In this document: positions 1 through 5,133 of the stretch, piece by piece
How the letters are laid out: each line of letters opens with the position of its first letter
Numbering within the stretch: position 1 is the stretch's first letter
Source: Flavobacteriaceae bacterium
GTDB lineage: Bacteria; Bacteroidota; Bacteroidia; Flavobacteriales; Flavobacteriaceae
DNA: 5,133 nt
Assembly: GCA_018623655.1 (NCBI GenBank)
Contig: JAAZVG010000113.1
Span: forward strand, 1 to 5,133
Direction of reading: 5' to 3'
Position numbers and translations under genes: made by a program
Notes under the pieces: model-generated
Told to the model about the DNA's origin: nothing
The model's input: the letters and a program-made list of their open reading frames with translations, nothing else
Databases searched by the model: none

Positions 1-25
1 GTAAAAGGCAAAGAGATTGTTTCAT
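1..25 (-). CDS. 5' end of a minus-strand gene leaving the window (first 8 codons)
   Basis: Read on the minus strand, an ATG at 25-23 opens a frame that encodes MKQSLCLL and stays open to the window edge. The basic residue followed by hydrophobic residues would suit the start of an export signal peptide, but eight residues are too few to assign a family or function. Support comes mainly from context: a well-formed Bacteroidota promoter faces this ATG from 94-64, leaving an untranslated leader of roughly 30 nt that is A/T-rich just before the start, as is normal in this phylum. The gene would be divergent from metZ. It could be a chance ORF, and the true start could lie further left. Confidence 0.45.
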
Positions 26-63
26 TTATTTAGATTAATTAAAAATAGTGTTGTTTTAGACTG

Positions 64-94
64 CAAATATATGAACCAAAAACACATTATACAA
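64..94 (-). promoter_or_regulatory. Bacteroidota-type promoter for the left-edge divergent gene
   Basis: On the minus strand there is a TTG (-33 element, at 94-92), a 20 bp spacer, and TATATTTG (-7 element, at 71-64) followed by C. This matches the TTG-N17-23-TAnnTTTG consensus known for the primary sigma factor of Bacteroides and Flavobacterium. Transcription would begin a few bases past position 64, about 30 nt before the ATG at 25. The surrounding sequence is strongly AT-rich. Function is inferred from consensus match and position only. Confidence 0.6.
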
Positions 95-141
95 GCTTAT
101 TTAGAATTATTTTAAATAATAATTCACTTCTTAATTTTTTC

Positions 142-149
142 TAATTTTC
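142..149 (+). promoter_or_regulatory. Possible -7-like element directly before metZ (weak)
   Basis: TAATTTTC lies four bases before the metZ ATG and matches the Bacteroidota -7 consensus TAnnTTTG at all fixed positions but the last. No TTG is present at the expected -33 distance. If it is used, the transcript would start at or almost at the ATG and be essentially leaderless. The AT-rich region offers many chance matches, so this is only a candidate. No riboswitch-like stems were seen between 26 and 153. Confidence 0.25.
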
Positions 150-153
150 GGGC

Positions 154-1320
154 ATGAAAAGACAGTTTGAAACAGAGGCGATTCGCGGGCAGATGGAGCG
201 CTCTCAATACCTAGAGCACTCGGCCCCTATTTATATGACTTCGAGCTTCATATTTGAAGATTCTGAAGACATGAGAGCTTCATTTGCCGAAGAAAAGCAT
301 CGCAATATCTATAGCCGTTATTCGAATCCAAATACCTCTGAGCTCATTCAGAAAGTCGCTACCATGGAAGGTGTTGAAGATGGAGTTGCCTTTCCTTCGG
401 GCATGAGTGCCATTTATACCACCTTTGCCGCACTGTTATCCTCTGGTGATCACATCCTCTCATGCAGAGCAGTTTTTGGGTCTACTCATACGCTGTACAC
501 TCAATTCTTTCCAAAGTGGAATATTGAGCATAGTTATTTTGATTCGGATGATTTTGATACCCTAGAGGCCAAACGAAAACCCAACACCAAAATTCTATAT
601 GTAGAATCTCCAACGAATCCCGGGGTCAACATCCTAGATCTCGAAACACTTGGTAAATTCGCTAAGAAGCATAACCTGATTTTCATCGTAGACAACTGCT
701 TTGCAACCCCTTATATTCAAAAACCCGCTACACTAGGAGCGCATCTAGTGATTCATTCAAGTACCAAGCTTATGGACGGCCAAGGACGTGTTCTCGGAGG
801 TATTACGGTTGGATCTCACGAGCTCATCGACCGCATCTATCGGTTTGCAAGAATTACTGGTACCGCACTTTCTCCGTTTAATGCTTGGGTACTTTCAAAG
901 AGTCTAGAAACCTTAGCCGTACGCGTGGAGGCTCACAGTAAAAATGCACTTAGCCTAGCTGAAAAACTCGAACAGCATCCGAAGATTAATTGGGTACGTT
1001 ATCCGTTTCTAAAATCGCATCCGCAACACAAAATCGCCAAGAAGCAAATGAAATTGGGCGGATCAATCATCGCCTTCGAAGTAAAAGGCGGAATCGATGC
1101 AGGAAAACGTTTCATAGACCATATCAAGCTGTGTTCAATCTCTGCCAACTTAGGAGATACGCGCAGCATCATCACTCACCCAGCATCGAGTACTCATGCT
1201 AAGCTTAGCAGCGAAGAACGATTAGCCGTTGAAATTACTGATGGTATGATTCGTCTCTCGGTAGGTCTCGAACACACTGATGATATCTGGAACGATCTAG
1301 TTCAGGCTCTCGAAGCCTAA
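154..1320 (+). CDS. metZ: O-succinylhomoserine sulfhydrylase-type PLP enzyme (MetZ-like)
   Basis: This cytoplasmic, pyridoxal-phosphate-dependent enzyme of the Cys/Met metabolism (trans-sulfuration) family probably combines an activated homoserine (O-succinyl- or O-acetylhomoserine) with sulfide to give homocysteine for methionine synthesis. The 388 residues match the usual family length of about 380-400. Visible motifs are the cofactor-phosphate-binding YSRYSNPN (53-60), SGM (82-84), ESPTNP (151-156), the cofactor-ring aspartate in VDN (Asp180), the Schiff-base lysine in HSSTK (Lys205), and the substrate-carboxylate arginine in RLSVGLE (Arg367). The DGQGR that follows the lysine (208-212) is typical of MetZ rather than of cystathionine gamma-synthase or beta-lyase, which usually have an N-G-H type sequence there. 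An in-frame TAA at 142-144 means ATG 154 is the first possible ATG start. The gene stands alone on its strand, with no other methionine gene visible. Acyl donor specificity cannot be read from the sequence, and a cystathionine-forming role is less likely but not excluded. Confidence 0.93.
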   Translation: MKRQFETEAIRGQMERSQYLEHSAPIYMTSSFIFEDSEDMRASFAEEKHRNIYSRYSNPNTSELIQKVATMEGVEDGVAFPSGMSAIYTTFAALLSSGDHILSCRAVFGSTHTLYTQFFPKWNIEHSYFDSDDFDTLEAKRKPNTKILYVESPTNPGVNILDLETLGKFAKKHNLIFIVDNCFATPYIQKPATLGAHLVIHSSTKLMDGQGRVLGGITVGSHELIDRIYRFARITGTALSPFNAWVLSKSLETLAVRVEAHSKNALSLAEKLEQHPKINWVRYPFLKSHPQHKIAKKQMKLGGSIIAFEVKGGIDAGKRFIDHIKLCSISANLGDTRSIITHPASSTHAKLSSEERLAVEITDGMIRLSVGLEHTDDIWNDLVQALEA

Positions 1321-1332
1321 GGATTAGCTTCG
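1311..1332. terminator. Inverted repeat over the convergent stop codons (possible bidirectional terminator)
   Basis: CGAAGC (1311-1316) pairs with GCTTCG (1327-1332), and TAA (1318-1320) pairs with TTA (1324-1326). This gives a 6+3 bp stem with one bulged C at 1317 and a GGA loop. It sits exactly across the overlapping stops of metZ and the haloperoxidase gene, so it would fold in both transcripts. A competing 5 bp stem, AGGCT/AGCCT (1304-1308 / 1314-1318), also exists. No T-run follows on either strand, so this is not a classical intrinsic terminator, and the structure may be fortuitous. Confidence 0.3.
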
Positions 1333-2693
1333 GCCGTCTTTGCCTTGAAAGTATTGAGGTTCTGAGCCACATAGCCTCCTACTGCAGCACCTTGAACTAC
1401 CCCTTGATCGATAGCTCTACGGTAGTGAATGCCCCCATAAAGTCGAGAAACGGCCGCTTCTTCAGAGGCGTGCATAAACGACTGATACGAACGTGTTGGT
1501 AACCCATAAGCCTCTTCAGTAGTATCATCAAAAGCGAAGTTATCGCCATAAATTTTGGTTAGAACAGTCGCTGCAGAACGAGAGATCACCGAGTGACCCG
1601 AAGTATACTCTGGAAAGGGTGGTGTCTGTAACTTAGGTAACCACTCTTCATCTAGGTATTGATTGATAAGCGTTTCTGGTCTAACGATCAAAGTGTTCCA
1701 TTTGGTATCCCAACATGAGATAAACCCATCAAAAAGCGCCACAGTAACATTCAAATAGGTATTGATCGTCTCATCAAACGAATTCTTAGCAATTTGAGTA
1801 GCCAGTTTGGTAATACCAATCCAGTGACCACCAGGGGTGATCTTCTTGGTGGCAAACATGGCGTGGCCCTTGTGATGAGAAACGTAAGGGTTACAATCCC
1901 AGAATGCGGCGATCTGAGCCTCTTCGTTCTCACTATTGTCCTCAGTCACCTTTCGACCTAATTCATAAACCTCTAAAAGCTCAGCATAGAATGGGCTATC
2001 AGGATTCATATCTACAGGTAGCGGAGGTGCAGGATCAAACATAGCTGCATCAGGAATCACCATAGGTCTGATTCGGTTCCAGTGTGGTTCAATACCCTCC
2101 ATATAATCGGGAGGAGTTGGCTTCCAAAACTGGTCACCCTCTTGAATCGTATATTTCGGGAAAGTTCGTGTCTGCTTATAAAAATCAGTGTCAGCCCATG
2201 CTAAAATATTGGCAGCCACCTCTTCTCCATAAGCAATAGAAGCATCAAACTCACGACTCGGCATTCCTAAATCATCTAACTCCTCGTAGAGGGATTCTCT
2301 ATACTCATCAATTCGATTTTCTGAAAAAATAAGTTGTTTTCCAACGACCATAAAAGCGTGAATTGCGGCAAACTGAGCGTTCACTCCCTCGGGTAATTCA
2401 GGGATATCGATAAACTCGTTCAACTGACCTTCTAAAGATTCGTATTTCTCTGGGTAAGCCTTTTGCATTACCGAATAAGCGGCTACGGTCGGATACACAT
2501 ATACTCTGGCAGCCACAACCGGAGAAAAGATGTCATAAACGATAACATCAGTTAGTTTCTGCATGGTATCGTTAAACAAATCAGCATCTGAAAGGCGATC
2601 TAAATAACGAGTGTCTTTTTCACAACTAATTAATGATAAGCTAACTACTAATAACGTAGTCCATGCTCCTAACCACTTATAAATTCTATTCAT
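1317..2693 (-). CDS. Vanadium-dependent haloperoxidase-family lipoprotein (PAP2 superfamily)
   Basis: A 458-residue exported lipoprotein. The N-terminus has a basic start, a hydrophobic core (about 8-21) and a lipobox LISC with Cys24 as the lipidated residue; CEKD follows, resembling the acidic/Lys surface-export tags of some Bacteroidota lipoproteins. The C-terminal half carries the vanadate/phosphate pocket: K-X6-RP (Lys331, Arg338-Pro339), PPFPEYTSGH (358-367, with Ser365, Gly366, His367) and SR-X5-H (Ser416, Arg417, His423). These correspond in order and spacing to the vanadate ligands of fungal vanadium chloroperoxidase (Lys353, Arg360, Ser402, Gly403, His404, Arg490, His496; recalled, not aligned by software). 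Such enzymes oxidise halide with peroxide, while relatives are acid phosphatases. The usual Asp four residues after the last His is Ala427 here. The gene starts 22 bp after the VCBS gene and is probably co-transcribed with it. It ends overlapping metZ by 4 bp. Family assignment is strong; halide versus phosphoester activity is unproven. Confidence 0.9.
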   Translation of the reverse strand: MNRIYKWLGAWTTLLVVSLSLISCEKDTRYLDRLSDADLFNDTMQKLTDVIVYDIFSPVVAARVYVYPTVAAYSVMQKAYPEKYESLEGQLNEFIDIPELPEGVNAQFAAIHAFMVVGKQLIFSENRIDEYRESLYEELDDLGMPSREFDASIAYGEEVAANILAWADTDFYKQTRTFPKYTIQEGDQFWKPTPPDYMEGIEPHWNRIRPMVIPDAAMFDPAPPLPVDMNPDSPFYAELLEVYELGRKVTEDNSENEEAQIAAFWDCNPYVSHHKGHAMFATKKITPGGHWIGITKLATQIAKNSFDETINTYLNVTVALFDGFISCWDTKWNTLIVRPETLINQYLDEEWLPKLQTPPFPEYTSGHSVISRSAATVLTKIYGDNFAFDDTTEEAYGLPTRSYQSFMHASEEAAVSRLYGGIHYRRAIDQGVVQGAAVGGYVAQNLNTFKAKTAEANP

Positions 2694-2697
2694 ACGA

Positions 2698-2705
2698 CAA
2701 AAATA
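2698..2705 (-). promoter_or_regulatory. TAnnTTTG element in the gap before the haloperoxidase gene (weak)
   Basis: TATTTTTG on the minus strand is a full match to the Bacteroidota -7 consensus and lies in the 22 bp gap, four bases before the haloperoxidase ATG. No TTG is found at a suitable -33 distance, which would fall inside the end of the VCBS gene. It could be a weak internal promoter giving a near-leaderless transcript, or simply the A/T-rich sequence common before starts in this phylum. Confidence 0.3.
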
Positions 2706-2715
2706 CGCAGTTTGT

Positions 2716-5133
2716 TTAATTTTTTGATTTTAGAATAAGTGCAGGCCCATTGTTCTGAACCACAATCAGCTCTTTTTCAGAAATGCGATCGATAAAACGT
2801 CCTTCTGTCCCTTTAGGAAGTTGTAGCGATCGATGAGATTGAAACTTTGCTCCATCAAAGTCACTTAATACCCCACCAGAATTCGAAAGGCTTGGTCCTA
2901 ATTCAGTGACATAGCCACTGTAGTTTCCTGTATAGTAAACCTCACCCGCTTCAACATAAAAATCTTCGATAGTCGAAAGTTGGGCTTCACTTGGTAGGGC
3001 AACTCCTTCAAACGTCCCGGCCTCATTTTGAATAAAAACCATCGAGCGCATCTCAACCACCGCCTTAGTTTCAAAAATTTCGGTTCTTTCGGTGAGTGAA
3101 ACAATATCTTGAGCATTCGTAAAGTCGCTATATTTTAAAAACTTCTTCTTAAGATAAGGTAAACTACTCACCAGCTTATCCTTCGAAGCGAAAGGTACCG
3201 GCTCTCCGAAGAAACTATAAAATACAATCGGGTCTAGTGAACCGTTTCCGTCAAAGTCGTCTAAATAGGCCACTACCGGTTTTTCAAGCGAGGGCTTAAA
3301 CTTATGATTAGCACCAGCGTTACCGGCGAGTATATCTAATTTTCCATCTCCATTGATATCGGCAACTTCAACGGCATTCCAAAAGCCAGAGGTCTCGTTT
3401 AGACCAAAAGCCGTGGTTTGATTCGTAAAACTCCCTGCTCCATCATTGATTAAAACCGTCACCGGCATAAAATCACCAACGACAACGATATCTAGATGAC
3501 CGTCTGCGTTAATATCAGCGAATTGACTATCTGTGACCATTCCCAGAGGAGCTTGAGCTACTGCCTCGAAATAAGAATTACTCTCGGGAGCACTAGCTAC
3601 GATAGCACTTGTTGGCGAAAGACCATATCCCCCAGGCAGCGATCGATTACCGATAAAAAGGTCATCATAGCCATCTCCATTAAAATCTGCAGCAGAGATG
3701 CTTCCTCCATTCGACTGTGGCAGGTTCGCCGGGAATCGAACAAAATCTCCCTTACCGTCGTTGATGTAGAGACGGTCCATCAAAGTAGCCTCCCCATCAT
3801 AGGTTTCGTTACCTCCGCTCATGATATAGAGATCGAGATCTCCATCGACATCAAAATCAAAGGCTACAGCATCGACATCTTCAAAATTATAGTCTTGTTC
3901 AAAGACGGCAACTTTAGCCTTATTATAGGTATTAGAAGTTGTTCCTAAATAGAGCTCAGAAGCTTGCATTTTAGCACCTCCAAAAAACAGGTCATCGATT
4001 CCATCGCCATTAAAGTCTGCTCGGGTATAGGCAGGTCCCTCGATCGATAACCTCTCAAGCATCAAAGGCTCACGTTCATAATCGAGATAAGCGTTTTCTT
4101 TATGAACATAGTCAAATGAAGTAGTCGAAAAATTGGCATCGTTTACAGGCCTCTCAAACGATTGGTCTAAGGGCTCTCCTGATGTAAGTATATGATGGGT
4201 GTCTGCGGCAAGACTGGTGTAGACTTCGGCTTGACCATCTGGGTAATACACCTCTAAACGATCAATAGCCGCGTCGCTCTTTAGACCCAGATGAATACGG
4301 GTCGAAGAGGCTGAAGCATACCCTCTAGTTCGAAGCACTTCTTTGTATGTTTTTTTACCCTCCTGCTCAATAACCACCTTGGCATTTAAAGCATTTCGAG
4401 GCAGTGTAAACTGTACGAAGTGAGTTTCACTAGTGGTATTTCTCAAAATATGCGCAGGCTCTTGAATGGTGTTGACCACTAAATCTAAATCACCATCATT
4501 GTCTAGATCGGCAACTGCGGCACCATTACTGTATGAAGGGTTAAACTGCGAAGAAGGCTCTAGTCGTTCAAAATTTAGATCTCCGCGATTTAAAAACAGC
4601 TCGTTTTCAATTTTCAACATCGGCATCTGCTCGATGAGTTGCTGCTCTAAATCGGCTTCGCTTGACGCAAAATCGTCGAAGGTTGCATTACTCTGAAAGT
4701 TGATGAAGTCGAGATCATTCGGACGCTTATAAATCCCATTCGAAATAAAAACGTCTGTGTTCGAATCATTATCAAAATCTTCGAGAAGTACCGTCCAACT
4801 CCAATCTGAAGCGAAAGTACCCGTCGCTAGTGCAACTTCTTTGTAAGCACCCTCGGTCGCTAGCTGAAAATGGTTTCGTGCAAGCTGCTCATGATAACCA
4901 AAGTCGCGTTTGATTTGAGCCACTTTATCACTGTCTTCCCCTCCCGATTTCATAAAGACATTGGCTCGATTCGGCATCATATCGAGGGTAAAGAGATCAG
5001 GACGTAAATCATTATTCATATCGGCTACATCTACTCCCATGGTAAACCGTGTACTTGAATGAAGTAGCGACTCTGATTGCTCAGTGAAGGTCTTATCACC
5101 GTTATTTAAGTAGATGTAATCGTTTTCGTGAAA
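2716..5133 (-). CDS. Large VCBS/FG-GAP repeat protein with ASPIC/UnbV domain (5' end missing)
   Basis: The frame stays open to the right edge, so 805 residues are visible and the true start lies outside. The methionine at 5040-5038 is not the start, because the 31 codons before it encode matching family sequence, including NDYIYLNNGDKTF. Numbering from the window edge, nine calcium-binding-type DxDxDG/DxNxDG loops occur near residues 38-46, 119-127, 209-217, 373-381, 426-434, 483-491, 540-548, 592-600 and 626-634, each followed by the hydrophobic strand of an FG-GAP/VCBS beta-propeller blade. An ASPIC/UnbV domain (about 249-299, with RGY at 270-272 and YYPDGQ at 296-301) separates two propeller-like blocks. 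The last 170 residues lack such loops but begin with a Lys-rich PYLKKKFLKYSDF (659-671). Relatives in Bacteroidota are about 1,000-1,200 residues long, often lipoproteins next to SusC/SusD genes, and of unknown function. A surface binding or scaffold role is inferred. The haloperoxidase gene follows 22 bp downstream. Confidence 0.9.
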   Translation of the reverse strand, partial: FHENDYIYLNNGDKTFTEQSESLLHSSTRFTMGVDVADMNNDLRPDLFTLDMMPNRANVFMKSGGEDSDKVAQIKRDFGYHEQLARNHFQLATEGAYKEVALATGTFASDWSWTVLLEDFDNDSNTDVFISNGIYKRPNDLDFINFQSNATFDDFASSEADLEQQLIEQMPMLKIENELFLNRGDLNFERLEPSSQFNPSYSNGAAVADLDNDGDLDLVVNTIQEPAHILRNTTSETHFVQFTLPRNALNAKVVIEQEGKKTYKEVLRTRGYASASSTRIHLGLKSDAAIDRLEVYYPDGQAEVYTSLAADTHHILTSGEPLDQSFERPVNDANFSTTSFDYVHKENAYLDYEREPLMLERLSIEGPAYTRADFNGDGIDDLFFGGAKMQASELYLGTTSNTYNKAKVAVFEQDYNFEDVDAVAFDFDVDGDLDLYIMSGGNETYDGEATLMDRLYINDGKGDFVRFPANLPQSNGGSISAADFNGDGYDDLFIGNRSLPGGYGLSPTSAIVASAPESNSYFEAVAQAPLGMVTDSQFADINADGHLDIVVVGDFMPVTVLINDGAGSFTNQTTAFGLNETSGFWNAVEVADINGDGKLDILAGNAGANHKFKPSLEKPVVAYLDDFDGNGSLDPIVFYSFFGEPVPFASKDKLVSSLPYLKKKFLKYSDFTNAQDIVSLTERTEIFETKAVVEMRSMVFIQNEAGTFEGVALPSEAQLSTIEDFYVEAGEVYYTGNYSGYVTELGPSLSNSGGVLSDFDGAKFQSHRSLQLPKGTEGRFIDRISEKELIVVQNNGPALILKSKN

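Noticed and set aside
26..153. Possible SAM riboswitch or other leader RNA upstream of metZ
   Set aside because: Methionine genes in this phylum can carry SAM riboswitches, but this stretch is almost all A/T with no paired stems or conserved core that I can recognise.
990..1202. A 70-codon plus-strand frame inside metZ
   Set aside because: It is an out-of-frame shadow of a clear MetZ coding region with no independent features.
1751..1933. A 60-codon minus-strand frame inside the haloperoxidase gene
   Set aside because: It is an alternative frame of a well-supported gene. The hydrophobic, Arg/Leu-rich sequence is typical of a shifted frame.
3496..3948. A 150-codon open frame on the plus strand, opposite the VCBS gene
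   Set aside because: It is antisense to the Asp-rich repeat coding sequence. Its runs of alternating Ile/Asp/Glu/Ser come from the reverse complement of DxDxDG codons; it has no recognisable domain or start signal.
4466..4696. A 76-codon plus-strand frame opposite the VCBS gene
   Set aside because: It is Ser/Lys-rich, lies wholly antisense to a well-supported gene, and shows no family resemblance.
2716..5040. Starting the VCBS gene at the methionine at 5040-5038
   Set aside because: The frame continues without a stop to the window edge, and the preceding 31 residues are typical of the family, so the gene is truncated by the window rather than starting there.
2716..5133. DNA-level tandem repeats or a CRISPR-like array in the VCBS gene
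   Set aside because: The Asp-rich loops recur at irregular spacing and with differing codons. The repetition is at protein level, not in the DNA.

Overview
The window reads as a piece of a Bacteroidota chromosome, most likely a marine-type flavobacterium or a close relative. Supporting signs are AT-rich gene starts without Shine-Dalgarno motifs, TAnnTTTG-type -7 promoter elements, a lipoprotein-anchored vanadium-haloperoxidase-family protein, and a very long VCBS/FG-GAP protein with an ASPIC/UnbV domain. The last two families are common side by side in this phylum. The lineage call is an inference from style and gene families, not from a marker gene.

Layout. Positions 1-25 hold the first eight codons of a gene on the minus strand that leaves the window on the left. 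Positions 26-153 are an AT-rich divergent intergenic region with a good minus-strand Bacteroidota promoter (TTG-N20-TATATTTG). Positions 154-1320 (+) encode a complete PLP-dependent sulfhydrylase of the MetZ type, which makes homocysteine for methionine synthesis. Positions 1317-2693 (-) encode a complete lipoprotein of the vanadium haloperoxidase / PAP2 family; its stop codon overlaps the metZ stop tail-to-tail by 4 bp inside a small inverted repeat. Positions 2716-5133 (-) encode the last 805 residues of a large secreted or surface VCBS/FG-GAP repeat protein with a central ASPIC/UnbV domain; its 5' end lies beyond the right edge.

How the genes relate. The VCBS gene and the haloperoxidase gene run in the same direction 22 bp apart and are probably one operon. 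Both products are expected outside the cytoplasm, so they may act together at the outer membrane, for example on an imported or surface-bound substrate, but no partner or substrate is visible here. metZ is a housekeeping amino-acid gene that converges on this operon and has no evident functional link to it. No CRISPR array, RNA gene, insertion sequence, phage gene or defence system was seen. The most unusual points are the peroxidase active site, which keeps every vanadate ligand but lacks one motif aspartate, and the overlapping convergent stop codons.
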